23,672 nt of DNA from DASYHS01 sp035998295 (GCF_035998295.1 NZ_DASYHS010000079.1:1-23672), one strand, 5' to 3'; positions 12,806 to 21,019 are shown, counted from the stretch's first letter. Made by a program: numbers and translations. Notes: generated by a model from the sequence alone, not told the origin.

Positions 12806-13969
12806 ATGACCAGGCCGATGACCAGGAACGACACGCCGGCAGCCACGCGCCGCCTCCTCCGCCGGACGCTGGGCGCGCTGCTGGCCCTCGCCGCCCTTCT
12901 TCTGGCCGCGCAGCCCGCCGTCGCGAACTCCCGGATCAAGGACATCGTCAACGTCGAGGGCGTGCGCGACAACATGCTGATCGGCTACGGGCTCGTCGTC
13001 GGCCTGAACGGGACGGGCGACACCCTGAACAACTCGCCGTTCACCCAGCAGAGCCTGGTCGGCATGCTGGAGCGGCTCGGCGTCAACACCCGCGGCCAGA
13101 CCATGAAGACGCGCAACGTCGCCGCCGTGATGGTCACGGCGACGCTGCCGGCGTTCGGGGCCCAGGGCTCGCGCATCGACGTCAGCGTCTCGGCGCTCGG
13201 CGACGCCAAGAGCCTCCTGGGCGGCCAGCTCCTGGTGACGCCGCTGCTCGGCGCCGACGGCGAGGTCTACGCCGTCGCCCAGGGGCAGGTCGCGGTCGCC
13301 GGCTTCAGCGCCCGCGGCCAGGGCCAGCAGGTCGTCAAGGGCGTGCCCACCTCCGGCCGGATCGCCAACGGCGCCATCGTCGAGCGCGAGATCGAGTTCG
13401 CGCTGGCCGAGCTGCCGGTGATCCGCCTGTCGCTGCGCAACCCGGACTTCACGACCGCGCAGCGCGTCGCCTCCGCCGTCAACGTGGCGCTCGGCGCCGG
13501 CGCCGCGCAGGCGACGGACCCGTCCGCGGTGCTGGTCACCGTGCCCGACGGCCGGCGCGGCGACATCGTCGGCCTGATGACCCAGATCGAGCAGCTCCGC
13601 GTCACCCCCGACCAGTCGGCCCGGGTGATCATCGACGACGCCTCGGGCGTCATCGTGATGGGCGAGAACGTCCGCATCAGCACGGTCGCGATCGCCCAGG
13701 GCAACCTGACGATCCGGATCACCGAGACGCCCCAGGTCTCGCAGCCCGGCCCGTTCAGCGAGGGCGGCGAGACGACGGTGGTGCCGCGCACCGACATCCA
13801 GGTCGACGAGCAGTCCGGCAACCGCCTGGCCGTGCTCCCCTCGGGCGTCAGCCTGCAGGAGCTGGTGGAGAGCCTGAACGCGCTCGGCATCGGGCCGCGG
13901 GACATGATCACGATCCTGCAGTCGATCAAGGCCGCCGGCGCGCTCCAGGCCGACATCGAGGTGATGTGA
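12806..13969 (+). CDS. flgI: Flagellar P-ring protein FlgI
   Basis: A 387-residue periplasmic protein forming the P-ring bushing around the rod. The signal peptide (about residues 1-41) has basic RRLLRR and a long hydrophobic stretch ending AQPAVA. The mature start NSRIKDIVNVEGVRDNMLIGYGLVVGLNGTGD is diagnostic, as is the C-terminal LQELVESLNALGIGPRDMITILQSIKAAGALQADIEVM. AGGAG at 12790-12794 supports the ATG at 12806; an ATG at 12818 is also possible. The stop overlaps the flgJ ATG by one base. FlgA, encoded at 7149, is its predicted chaperone. Confidence 0.97.
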   Translation: MTRPMTRNDTPAATRRLLRRTLGALLALAALLLAAQPAVANSRIKDIVNVEGVRDNMLIGYGLVVGLNGTGDTLNNSPFTQQSLVGMLERLGVNTRGQTMKTRNVAAVMVTATLPAFGAQGSRIDVSVSALGDAKSLLGGQLLVTPLLGADGEVYAVAQGQVAVAGFSARGQGQQVVKGVPTSGRIANGAIVEREIEFALAELPVIRLSLRNPDFTTAQRVASAVNVALGAGAAQATDPSAVLVTVPDGRRGDIVGLMTQIEQLRVTPDQSARVIIDDASGVIVMGENVRISTVAIAQGNLTIRITETPQVSQPGPFSEGGETTVVPRTDIQVDEQSGNRLAVLPSGVSLQELVESLNALGIGPRDMITILQSIKAAGALQADIEVM

Positions 13970-14280
13970 TGACGACCGTTACCCCCGCCCTGCCCCCTTC
14001 CGCCCCGCCGGCGGGCGCGCACCCGGCGCTCATGGGCGGCAACCGCTCGCCGGCCGCGGTCCGGCGCGCGGCCGAGGACTTCGAGGCCCAGTTCCTGTCC
14101 CAGATGCTGACGCACGTCTTCGAGCAGATCGAGGTCGACCCGATGTTCGGCGGCGGCGACGCGGAGGAGATGTACCGCTCCCTCCTGGTGGAGCAGTACG
14201 GCAAGCAGCTCGTCAAGGCGGGCGGGCTCGGCATCGCGGACGAGGTGCAGAAACAATTGCTGTCGATGCAGGAGATGTGA
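13969..14280 (+). CDS. flgJ: Rod-binding protein FlgJ, short form without muramidase domain
   Basis: A 103-residue protein corresponding to the N-terminal rod-binding domain of FlgJ only: AAEDFEAQFLSQMLTHVFEQIEVDPMFGGGDAEEMYRSLLVEQYGKQLVKAGGLGIADEVQKQLL. It acts as a cap or scaffold for rod assembly. The peptidoglycan-cleaving domain found in enteric FlgJ is absent, as usual in alphaproteobacteria, so a separate muramidase must open the wall. ATG at 13969 overlaps the flgI TGA (TGATG); a GTG at 13966 is an alternative start adding one residue. Confidence 0.9.
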   Translation: MTTVTPALPPSAPPAGAHPALMGGNRSPAAVRRAAEDFEAQFLSQMLTHVFEQIEVDPMFGGGDAEEMYRSLLVEQYGKQLVKAGGLGIADEVQKQLLSMQEM

Positions 14281-14284
14281 CGCC

Positions 14285-14746
14285 ATGAGCTTCGATATGG
14301 ACCGCGCGGTGGGACTGGCCATCGACACGATGACGGAGTTCACCACCGTCCTGGAAACCGAGACCGCGGCCGTGCGCGACAGGCGGACCGGCGAGCTGGA
14401 GACGCTCGTCCCGCACAAGGAGAAGCTGGCGCACCAGCTCGAGGTCCTTCTGGGCGGCCTGCGCACGGAGAAGGCCCGTCTCGCCGCCCATCTCTCGGCC
14501 AGGGCCGGCCTAAAGGAGCGGCTGGTGGCCGTCTGGAACGGGCTCGCCGCCGCCGCCGCCGACAACGCGCAGACGCTCCAGCACGCGCAGCGCCTGACCC
14601 AGAGCGTCGTCGACCTCGTCGTCGACGTCGCCCGCCGCCAGCAGCAGGCCGAGAACGGCTACGCCAAGACCGGCTACGGGCGCCGCGGCCAGACCGGCGG
14701 GTCGACCCTGCCGAGCCTTTCGGTCGCCCTCAACACCACGCTCTGA
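14285..14746 (+). CDS. flgN: FlgN-like flagellar export chaperone
   Basis: A 153-residue, almost wholly helical protein with the FlgN layout: an N-terminal helix (AVGLAIDTMTEFTTVLETETAAVRDRRTGELETLVPHKEKLAHQLEVLL), a long middle helix and a C-terminal region ending in GGSTLPSLSVALNTTL. The late GYGRRGQ segment before the tail is typical of alphaproteobacterial FlgN-like chaperones. FlgN escorts the hook-filament junction proteins FlgK and FlgL to the export gate; those genes are not in the window. It starts 4 bp after flgJ and ends the operon, 34 bp before a strong terminator. Confidence 0.8.
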   Translation: MSFDMDRAVGLAIDTMTEFTTVLETETAAVRDRRTGELETLVPHKEKLAHQLEVLLGGLRTEKARLAAHLSARAGLKERLVAVWNGLAAAAADNAQTLQHAQRLTQSVVDLVVDVARRQQQAENGYAKTGYGRRGQTGGSTLPSLSVALNTTL

Positions 14747-14780
14747 TACCGGCACTCCGATATATTCCATCCCCGAGAAG

Positions 14781-14814
14781 ACGGCGCGCCCCACCGGCGC
14801 GCCGTTCGCGTTTT
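14781..14814 (+). terminator. Rho-independent terminator after flgN
   Basis: A perfect 10-bp stem ACGGCGCGCC (14781-14790)/GGCGCGCCGT (14796-14805) with a CCACC loop, followed after five bases by TTTT. It closes the flgI-flgJ-flgN operon and separates it from the fliK promoter. Confidence 0.85.
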
Positions 14815-14864
14815 CCGGCATCGCCGTCACGGGGCGAAAGCTGCCGCGCCACCCCCGCTTCGGC

Positions 14865-14879
14865 GGGCAGATTTTGCCC
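14865..14879. promoter_or_regulatory. Candidate sigma-54 enhancer (FlbD-type) for fliK
   Basis: The inverted repeat GGGCA-GATTT-TGCCC has perfect 5-bp arms and a 5-nt spacer, centred 80 bp upstream of the fliK -24. Its reverse-complement core GGCAAAATCTGCC differs from the flgI element by one base. Confidence 0.6.
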
Positions 14880-14922
14880 CGTCCCGTGGGAAGAAACGGC
14901 CGATGCCGAAAAAACGGCGGAA

Positions 14923-14935
14923 AATCAAGGGGTTG
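14923..14935 (+). promoter_or_regulatory. IHF-consensus site between fliK enhancer and promoter
   Basis: AATCAAGGGGTTG matches the IHF consensus WATCAA-N4-TTR at every fixed position, with A-tracts just upstream (about 14909-14914 and 14921-14924). It lies between the enhancer (centre 14872) and the -24 element (14952), where IHF-induced bending would bring an activator to sigma-54 polymerase. Confidence 0.65.
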
Positions 14936-14950
14936 GTGGAGATTTGAAAG

Positions 14951-14966
14951 TGGCCCACCGCTTGCA
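14951..14966 (+). promoter_or_regulatory. Sigma-54 promoter of the hook operon fliK-flgD-flgE
   Basis: TGGCCCACCGCTTGCA has GG at 14952-14953 and GC at 14964-14965, separated by exactly 10 bp, with a full TTGCA -12 half. The predicted start near 14977 lies before the GTG at 15001 and excludes the in-frame TTG at 14944 as the fliK start. Confidence 0.8.
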
Positions 14967-15000
14967 GTCGTCTCCCTGCCACTTGCCGCGTGAGGAGCCC

Positions 15001-16539
15001 GTGGACAGCATTCCGATCTTCCAGATGCCTACGCCCCAGCTCCCCAAGGGCTCGGGCGACACCGGCCAGTCCTCGGGCGCCGCCGGCGCCTTCCTCGCGC
15101 TGATCGAGGGCTTCCTCGGTCCGTCCGAACCGGGCCTGCCGACCGCGGGAGAGCCGGCGGCCGATGACGGTTCCGGCAAGGGCACCGACGGGATGGGCGC
15201 GCTCGTCCAGCCCGGCCTTCTGCTGGAGACCGCCGGCAGCCCGGCGACGGCCGAACTGGCGGGCGGCCTGGCGCTGCAATGGCAGCAGCCCCTGGCCGAG
15301 CCGATGCCGACCGGAGACGGCGAGGGTCTTCCCGGCACCGAGGGCGCCGAGGGTCTTCCCGGCACCGGGGATGCGGAGGACATGGGCGGCGCCGAGGGGC
15401 ACACCGGGAACGGAGCCTCCGCCGACGCGGGCATGGAGCCATCCTTTCCCATGACCGGCGCACCGCCGCGGACGGACGCGGCCGGCACCGCCGGACCGGC
15501 GCCGGCGGCCCAGAACGGGGCTCACGGCGTCGCGCCGGATGCCGGCGTGACGGTCCCCTCGGCGACGGCAGCGGCCGCCGCCGGCACGACGCCGCCGGCA
15601 GCGGCCGGCGCCGCGCCCCCGGCAGCGGCCGAGGCCGCGGCCGAGGACGGTTCCGGCGCCGAACCGGCCCGCCCCGCCGGCAACGGCGGCGCCGAGGCCA
15701 AGGCCGCGACCCTGCCGCATGGCGGCGACGGAGCCGGCACGGGCGACGGGCGCGGCGACGGCAGGTCCGGAGCGCGCGATGCCGACCGGTCCGGCAACGT
15801 GCTGCGCGAGGAAAGCGGCATCGAGGCCGCCCGTTCCGGAACCGGTCCGGATGCCCCGGAAGCGTCGGCGCGGCCGTCACAGGATGCCGCCGCCGGGCCG
15901 GCGCTCCGGACCGCGAGCGCGCCGGCGCCGGCCGCCGTCGAGCCGCCGGCCGCACCGGCCGCGCCGGCCGCGCCGGCCGCACCGACGCCGGGCAGCGATG
16001 CCGCCGCCGCGGTCGCCCCCGGCGCGATCCGCGCGGCCGGGGAGCCGACCGCCGGCACGTCGTCGTCCGGCTTCGCCCCCTCCGCCGGACACGGCCCGGC
16101 GAACCCGCCCCACCCCGCAAGCCAGATGGTGAGCGTGACGCTGTCGCGCATGGCCGACGGACGCGCGGACCGGATGACGATCCAGCTTCGCCCCGCCGAG
16201 CTCGGCACCGTCGAGGTCAAGCTCGACTTCCGCAGCGACGGGACCGTCCAGGCCATGATCGTCGCGGACCGGGCGGAGACGCTCGGCCTGCTGCAGCGCG
16301 ACGCGCCGACGCTGGAGAAGGCGCTCCAGGAGGCCGGCCTGAAGACGGACTCCCAGGGCCTGAGCTTCAGCCTGCGCGACGGCGGCGAGGGCGAGCGGAA
16401 CTTCGCCGGCTTCCACCAGGCATTCGCCAAGTCGCGCAACCGCGGCGGTGCCGCGGCGGACGACGGCACGCAGACACTGACCCTCACCGCCGGACCGGGT
16501 GCCAAGAGCGCCCCCGGCCGCGTCGACATCCGAATCTGA
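15001..16539 (+). CDS. fliK: Flagellar hook-length control protein FliK
   Basis: A 512-residue protein from a GTG at 15001 (GAGGAG just upstream); ATG 15025 is an alternative. FliK is the secreted ruler that measures hook length and switches the export gate to filament substrates. The N-terminal about 370 residues are low-complexity Ala/Pro/Gly/Glu, as expected for the extendable ruler. The C-terminal switch domain is conserved: MTIQLRPAELGTVEVKLDF, LLQRDAPTLEKALQEAGLKTD and LSFSLRDGG. A 20-bp direct repeat (15321-15340, 15348-15367) encodes a repeated EGLPGT, and a 9-bp repeat at about 15950-15985 encodes AAP units. The operon continues with flgD 23 bp downstream, matching the roles in hook assembly. 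Confidence 0.92.
   Translation: MDSIPIFQMPTPQLPKGSGDTGQSSGAAGAFLALIEGFLGPSEPGLPTAGEPAADDGSGKGTDGMGALVQPGLLLETAGSPATAELAGGLALQWQQPLAEPMPTGDGEGLPGTEGAEGLPGTGDAEDMGGAEGHTGNGASADAGMEPSFPMTGAPPRTDAAGTAGPAPAAQNGAHGVAPDAGVTVPSATAAAAAGTTPPAAAGAAPPAAAEAAAEDGSGAEPARPAGNGGAEAKAATLPHGGDGAGTGDGRGDGRSGARDADRSGNVLREESGIEAARSGTGPDAPEASARPSQDAAAGPALRTASAPAPAAVEPPAAPAAPAAPAAPTPGSDAAAAVAPGAIRAAGEPTAGTSSSGFAPSAGHGPANPPHPASQMVSVTLSRMADGRADRMTIQLRPAELGTVEVKLDFRSDGTVQAMIVADRAETLGLLQRDAPTLEKALQEAGLKTDSQGLSFSLRDGGEGERNFAGFHQAFAKSRNRGGAAADDGTQTLTLTAGPGAKSAPGRVDIRI
15321..15367 (+). repeat. 20-bp direct repeat within fliK
   Basis: Two identical copies of CGAGGGTCTTCCCGGCACCG at 15321-15340 and 15348-15367, a 27-bp in-frame period in the ruler region. 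Confidence 0.8.
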
Positions 16540-16562
16540 GCCCGAAGGCGAGAGGACCCACC

Positions 16563-17249
16563 ATGAGCAACGTCGCCACCACCGCCGCCCCGGGCACTCA
16601 GCCCCAGACGACGAGCCAGACCGCCCGCAACAGGCTGAGCGACACCTACGACAACTTCCTGACCCTGCTGACGACGCAGCTCCAGTACCAGGACCCGATG
16701 CAGCCGATGGACTCGGCGCAGTTCACGAACCAGCTCGTCCTCTACAGCCAGGTCGAGCAGCAGATCTCCCAGAACGAAAAGCTGGACACCATGATCCTCC
16801 AGCAGGGCGCCTCCCACGCCCTCACCTCGCTCGGCTTCATCGGGCTGGAGGCGGAGATGGACGTCAAAGAGTTCAAGTACGAGGGCGAGCCGCTGTCCTT
16901 CAACTACATCCTGCCCGACGACGCGGCCGAAGGGGCCAAACTGCGCATCACCGACGCCACGGGCAAGCTGATCGCCACCGCCGACGCCGAGACCAAGGAA
17001 GGCCGGCACGAATTCGTCTGGAACGGCAAGAACAAGGAGGGCGAGACCGTCCGCCCGGGCACCTACAACATCGAGGTCTCGGCCACCGGACTGGACAAGG
17101 AGGCACTGAAGGTGCCGACGACCATGTACGGCACGGTCTCGGGGATCGAGGCCGTCGGGGGCGACACGTTCCTGATCATCGGCGACCAGAAGATCCCGGT
17201 CTACCAGGTTCGTTCCGCCCGCGAACCGATCGCTGCGAGCGCATCCTGA
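16563..17249 (+). CDS. flgD: Hook cap / hook assembly protein FlgD
   Basis: A 228-residue scaffold protein that caps the growing hook and is later discarded. The N-terminal FLTLLTTQLQYQDPMQPMDSAQFTNQLVLYSQVEQQ (about residues 32-68) is the FlgD signature. The central beta domain ends in FVWNGKNKEGETVRPGTYNIEVSATG (about 142-167), the FlgD Ig/FlgD-domain block, and the C-terminus contains TMYGTVSGIEAVGGDTFLIIGDQKIPVYQV. A purine-rich GAGAGGA precedes the ATG. It is between fliK and flgE in the hook operon. Confidence 0.97.
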   Translation: MSNVATTAAPGTQPQTTSQTARNRLSDTYDNFLTLLTTQLQYQDPMQPMDSAQFTNQLVLYSQVEQQISQNEKLDTMILQQGASHALTSLGFIGLEAEMDVKEFKYEGEPLSFNYILPDDAAEGAKLRITDATGKLIATADAETKEGRHEFVWNGKNKEGETVRPGTYNIEVSATGLDKEALKVPTTMYGTVSGIEAVGGDTFLIIGDQKIPVYQVRSAREPIAASAS

Positions 17250-17316
17250 CCAACCGCACCCGCCGGCACGAGGAGCGCCCGGATGCGCTCGCCGGATCTG
17301 AAACGAGGAGACTGAC

Positions 17317-18591
17317 ATGAGCCTGTTCGGATCATTGTTCACGGGAGTGTCCGCCCTTTCGGCGCAAAGCCAGTCGATGGGCATGATCTCCAACAACATC
17401 GCGAACGTGAACACCGTCGGCTACAAGCGCAACGTCGCGAGCTTCTCCGACCTCGTGACGCAGGAGACCCGTTCGACCGCCTACGCGCCCGGCGGCGTGC
17501 GCGCGTCGACGCAGACCACGATCAACCAGCAGGGCATCCTGCAGCAGACCAGCTCGAGCACGGATGCCGCCGTGTCGGGAGAAGGCTTCTTCGTCGTGAA
17601 GCGGGGGACCACCGGCACGCAGGAGACGCTCTATACCCGCGCGGGCAGCTTCTCGGAGGATGCCCGCGGGTTCCTGCGCAACACCAACGGCTTCTATCTC
17701 TACGGCTGGCGCCTCGACGACAACGGCAACCTGCCGCCGGGCAACGCCGACGTCAGCACACTGGAGCCGGTGGACGTCGCCTTCCTGAACGGCATCACCG
17801 CGCCGACCTCGGCCGCCGAGGTCACGCTCAACCTGAACGCCAACCAGACCACCGGCGGCACCACCCCCCATTTCAGCCGCGCGATCACGGTCTACGACAG
17901 CCTCGGCGGCCCGCAGCAGCTCTACCTGGAGTTCACGAAGACCGCCTCGAACACCTGGGACATGAACGTGCTCGACGCGCCCGGCGGCACGTCGCTGATC
18001 GGCGGCGCGACGTCCATCGACTTCGATCCGACCACCGGCGGCGTCGACACGACCGGCCCGTTCGCGGCCCCGCTCGCCTACGACGCCACGACCGGCCAGC
18101 TCACCGTCACGACCGGCGGCATCAACTGGGGCAACGGGTCCGACCCGGCCCAGACGATCGCCGTCGACATCTCCAACGTGAGCCAGTTCGCGGCCGACTA
18201 CAGCGTCGCCTTCGTCGACCAGAACGGCGCGGAGCTGGGCCTGAGGACCGGCGTCAGCATCGACCGGGAAGGCTATGTCGTCGCGTCCTTCAGCAACGGC
18301 CTGACCCGCAACCTGTACAAGCTGCCGGTCGCGACCTTCACGAACCCGAACGGGCTCGAAGGGCGCAGCGGCAACGTCTATATCCAGACGCAGGACAGCG
18401 GCGACTACAACCTGCGCGAGGCGGGCACCAGCGGCGCCGGCCTGATCTCGCCCTCCTCGCTCGAGAGCTCGAACGTCGACCTGGCCGACGAGTTCTCGCG
18501 CATGATCATCACGCAGCGGGCGTATTCCGCAGGCACGAAGGTCATCACGACCTCCGACCAGATGCTGCAGGAACTGCTCCAGCTGCGGTGA
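17317..18591 (+). CDS. flgE: Flagellar hook protein FlgE
   Basis: A 424-residue hook subunit. The N-terminus MSLFGSLFTGVSALSAQSQSMGMISNNIANVNTVGYKRN and the C-terminus LESSNVDLADEFSRMIITQRAYSAGTKVITTSDQMLQELLQL form the paired D0 helices. The central domain contains the FlgE/FlaE block ITVYDSLGGPQQLYLEFTKTASNTWDM (about 188-214). GAGGAG at 17305-17310 sits 6 bp before the ATG. It ends the fliK-flgD-flgE operon, followed by a 17-bp GC-rich hairpin. Confidence 0.97.
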   Translation: MSLFGSLFTGVSALSAQSQSMGMISNNIANVNTVGYKRNVASFSDLVTQETRSTAYAPGGVRASTQTTINQQGILQQTSSSTDAAVSGEGFFVVKRGTTGTQETLYTRAGSFSEDARGFLRNTNGFYLYGWRLDDNGNLPPGNADVSTLEPVDVAFLNGITAPTSAAEVTLNLNANQTTGGTTPHFSRAITVYDSLGGPQQLYLEFTKTASNTWDMNVLDAPGGTSLIGGATSIDFDPTTGGVDTTGPFAAPLAYDATTGQLTVTTGGINWGNGSDPAQTIAVDISNVSQFAADYSVAFVDQNGAELGLRTGVSIDREGYVVASFSNGLTRNLYKLPVATFTNPNGLEGRSGNVYIQTQDSGDYNLREAGTSGAGLISPSSLESSNVDLADEFSRMIITQRAYSAGTKVITTSDQMLQELLQLR

Positions 18592-18610
18592 CGGCGGCAC
18601 CGGCCGCGAT

Positions 18611-18649
18611 GCCTCGCCTCCCGCCGGGCCGACCGGCGGGAGGCGAGGC
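18611..18649 (+). terminator. Perfect 17-bp hairpin after flgE
   Basis: GCCTCGCCTCCCGCCGG (18611-18627) pairs perfectly with CCGGCGGGAGGCGAGGC (18633-18649) around a 5-nt loop, 20 bp after the flgE stop. No T-run follows, so it may act as a 3'-end stabiliser or with Rho rather than as a classical terminator. Confidence 0.6.
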
Positions 18650-18670
18650 GGCGGGCCCGTCATGGAATCC

Positions 18671-18699
18671 TTGTAATCAGCCTACCGTCCCGACATATT
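18671..18699 (+). promoter_or_regulatory. Weak candidate promoter for flbT
   Basis: TTGTAA (18671-18676), a 17-bp spacer and CATATT (18694-18699) lie about 77 bp before the flbT GTG. Both hexamers are imperfect (four and four of six consensus bases). No sigma-54 or CtrA element was found here, so flbT may instead depend on read-through from flgE. Confidence 0.3.
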
Positions 18700-18775
18700 C
18701 CTCTCGTCCCGCCCCCTTCGGGGGCAGCGCCGGCCGGGCACCCCGCCGCCGGCCCGGAAGGTCGCAGGTACGGTC

Positions 18776-19216
18776 GTGTCCCTTAAAATTCGTCTCGCCC
18801 CCGACGAGAAGATCGTCATCAACGGCGCCTTGATTCAGGCCGATGGCCGGTGCAGCCTGGTCTTCCTCAACAACTGCTCCTTCCTGACCGAAAAGCACAT
18901 CATGCTTCCGGCCGAGGCGAACACGCCCGCCCGGCGGATCTATTTCATGATCCAGAACTGCTACATGGCGACCGACATGGAACGGCCGCCCCTGCTCGAC
19001 GCGCTGAAGCACCTCGTCGAGGACTTCCACGCCGCGACGACGGTCCAGAGCATCAAGGATACGCTCGACCACATCCGCGAGCTGGTCGTCGGCGGCGAGT
19101 ACTATCCCGCGCTGAAGCTGTCCGAGGTGGTGATGCGCCACGAGGACCGCCATCTCGGCAACGGGAGCTGGACGGAAGGCCGCAAGAAGGCGGAAGCGGC
19201 CGAGCGGCGGCGCTGA
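18776..19216 (+). CDS. flbT: Flagellin translation regulator FlbT
   Basis: A 146-residue protein starting at a GTG (MSLKIRLAPDEKIVINGALIQ). The pattern LAPDEKIVINGA, FLNNCSFLTEKHIMLPAEANTPARRIYFMIQNCYM and ELVVGGEYYPALKLSEVVMRHED is diagnostic of FlbT. In Caulobacter FlbT binds flagellin mRNA leaders and represses their translation until the hook is complete, while FlaF acts antagonistically and promotes flagellin secretion or synthesis. Here flbT is transcribed towards flaF and the flagellin gene and is separated from them by three genes, so the pair is split by strand. The C-terminus is a short charged tail rich in Glu, Lys and Arg. Confidence 0.94.
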   Translation: MSLKIRLAPDEKIVINGALIQADGRCSLVFLNNCSFLTEKHIMLPAEANTPARRIYFMIQNCYMATDMERPPLLDALKHLVEDFHAATTVQSIKDTLDHIRELVVGGEYYPALKLSEVVMRHEDRHLGNGSWTEGRKKAEAAERRR

Positions 19217-19274
19217 CGGGGCGCCGGCGGAACGAGCCCCGAGGGATATCGGCCGCCCGGACCAGCCGCCCCGA

Positions 19275-19544
19275 TCAGCCGCGGAACGGCGGGATCTCTC
19301 CATGGCGGAACGGGATCCAGTCCCGGTGTTCCTGCCGCCACTGCAGCCCGTAGGGCGACTTCAGATAGATCTTCTCCGGGGCGTCGCCGCCTTCGGCGAC
19401 GGTCCGCTCGACGTCGACGAGCGGATGGGCGGCGAAGAGGTCCCTCCAGTACCGGGCGGGCGTCGGCTCCGCCCCGTCCTTGCCGGCGAAGTCGCGCGCA
19501 TCGTCGCTCAACTGCCAAGCCTCTTCGACCTGCTCGTAGCTCAT
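19275..19544 (-). CDS. Small hypothetical protein downstream of the TPR-methyltransferase
   Basis: An 89-residue protein from an ATG at 19544. It begins MSYEQVEEAWQLSDDARDF and carries aromatic-rich segments (ARYWRDLFAAHPLVDVERTV, KIYLKSPYGLQWRQEHRDWIPF). There is no signal peptide or membrane helix. It is unusually rich in Trp (four) and Tyr for its size, which argues against a random open frame. The frame continues open upstream antisense to other sequence and the start is not fixed by a good ribosome site. It is the last gene of the flagellin-side minus-strand string. Family not recognised. Confidence 0.5.
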   Translation of the reverse strand: MSYEQVEEAWQLSDDARDFAGKDGAEPTPARYWRDLFAAHPLVDVERTVAEGGDAPEKIYLKSPYGLQWRQEHRDWIPFRHGEIPPFRG

Positions 19545-19636
19545 CGGGACATCCGGCTGATGGAAGGGGCGCCTGCGCGACGATGATGGGGGCGGCCCGC
19601 CGCCACCGTCAAGGAAGGCGCCCCCGGGGATCGGGA

Positions 19637-20974
19637 TCAGGGCTTCCGGGCCAGCACCAGCATGCCTTCTACCGGCATGCCCGCCTGGACGCGGAGCTGC
19701 TCGCGCGCCACCGACAGGACCACGAAGCCGGCGGCCTCGAGCGTGGAGCGCACATAGTCGTCGGAATGCGAGAAGCGGCCGGTCGCCAGGACGCCGTAGT
19801 CGGCGTCCTCGCTGCGCTCGACCGAGAAGGCGAGGATGCCTCCCGGCTCCAGCTTCGCGTGGATCAGCGCGAACACCATGTCGAGACGGCCGAGATAGCC
19901 GAAGACGTCGCCGGCCACGACCGCGTCGTAGAGGCGGTCGTCGCTGCCCAGCGTCTCGGCGACGTCGACGACCTCCACCTGGTCGTAGAGCCCCTTGGAG
20001 AGAGCCTGCGCCAGCATGTTGCGCGACAGGTCGGCGCCCTTCAGGTAGTCCGTGAGGTCGCGCAGCATGACGCCCACGAGGCCGGTCCCGCAGCCGAGGT
20101 CGAGGACCGCCTTGTAGCGGAACTTGCCGGTCCGCGGATCGAGCATGAGGCGGCGCAGGAGGCCGGGGACGCGGTATTTCAGCTTGTCGACGACGTCCTT
20201 GTCGTAATAGGCGGCGTAGTCGTCGAACATGTCCGACACGAAGGCCGAGGGGATCGTCTCGATCTCCTCGCCCTTGAGCAGCGCCAGCATGTGGCGCGAG
20301 CGGCGGTTGCCGGGATCGATCTCGATCGCGCGCTCGAACGCCGCGACCGCATCGGCCTTGCGGCCGGGCATGCGGTTCAGCGCCGAGCCCATGTTGTGCC
20401 ACAGCTCCGTCGTCTCGCGCCGCTCCAGCGCCACCCGGCAGACGTCGATGGCGCGCGCGTGCTGTCCCATCGCGACCAGCGCGTTGGTCAGGTTGATGGT
20501 GCCGTCGTGCAGGTCGGGCTCGGCCGCGAGCGCCGTCTCGAACAGCTCGACCGCGGCCGCGTGGTTGCCCTGCCCCATCATGGCCCGGCCGAGATTGACG
20601 AACAGCCGCGGCTGCTCCTGCTCGGGGGCGTGCTGGATGGCGTTGACGTGGAACATCACCGCCTGGTCGAACATCTTGAGCTGCTGGAGATGGACCCCGA
20701 GCGCGTCGAGATAGGAGGAGCTCTTCGGGCTCAGCATCACCGCCTGGGCGAAGTCCTCGACCGCGGCGCTCAGCATGCCGAGCGCGGCACGGCTGCCGCC
20801 GCGCATCGCGAAGGTCTCGGCATCCCGGGGCTCCGCCTCGACCGCGCGGTCGAGCGCGTCCACCGCGCCGTCATGGTCTCCGCGGGTCGCCAGGATGGCG
20901 GCGCGCTGCTTGAGGGCGCCCGCCGTCTCGGCCGTTTCGGCGGTCATGGTCGGCGGCAGGGAGGTAGATTGCAT
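19637..20974 (-). CDS. TPR-repeat protein with C-terminal SAM-dependent methyltransferase domain
   Basis: A 445-residue cytoplasmic protein. Residues about 20-235 are at least five tetratricopeptide repeats (for example GDHDGAVDALDRAVEAEPRD, GNHAAAVELFETALAAEPD, KADAVAAFERAIEIDPGN). FDDYAAYYDKDVVDKLKYRVP at 250-270 is the linker typical of the TPR-plus-methyltransferase group (COG4976-like). The class I methyltransferase fold follows, with SAM-binding DLGCGTGLVG at 292-301, GADLS at 313-317 and the post-core LEPGGILAFSVE. The substrate is not known. It is in the same minus-strand string as flagellin, flaF and DUF1217, 45 bp after the last, suggesting a flagellar protein substrate by inference. 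The TPR part would select the substrate. Confidence 0.85.
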   Translation of the reverse strand: MQSTSLPPTMTAETAETAGALKQRAAILATRGDHDGAVDALDRAVEAEPRDAETFAMRGGSRAALGMLSAAVEDFAQAVMLSPKSSSYLDALGVHLQQLKMFDQAVMFHVNAIQHAPEQEQPRLFVNLGRAMMGQGNHAAAVELFETALAAEPDLHDGTINLTNALVAMGQHARAIDVCRVALERRETTELWHNMGSALNRMPGRKADAVAAFERAIEIDPGNRRSRHMLALLKGEEIETIPSAFVSDMFDDYAAYYDKDVVDKLKYRVPGLLRRLMLDPRTGKFRYKAVLDLGCGTGLVGVMLRDLTDYLKGADLSRNMLAQALSKGLYDQVEVVDVAETLGSDDRLYDAVVAGDVFGYLGRLDMVFALIHAKLEPGGILAFSVERSEDADYGVLATGRFSHSDDYVRSTLEAAGFVVLSVAREQLRVQAGMPVEGMLVLARKP

Positions 20975-21019
20975 CGGTTCTCACCAGACGGATGAAGGGG
21001 GCGCCGCGGGGACCGGCCC

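Noticed and set aside
14944..15000. TTG at 14944 as the fliK start
   Set aside because: The TTG lies upstream of the sigma-54 -24 element, before the predicted transcript start at about 14977.
15279..17249. A long plus-strand frame fusing Arg-rich sequence to FlgD
   Set aside because: The upstream part is out-of-frame fliK sequence; FlgD has a proper start and ribosome site at 16563.
17264..17278. Sigma-54-like CGGCACGAGGAGCGC upstream of flgE
   Set aside because: Spacing GG-N10-GC is right but the -12 half is GCGC and the first base is C; it lies in a 67-bp gap inside the hook operon with no upstream enhancer-type repeat.
17332..18663. A 443-codon minus-strand open frame opposite flgE
   Set aside because: Antisense shadow of flgE, Arg/Val/Gly-rich with no recognisable domain.
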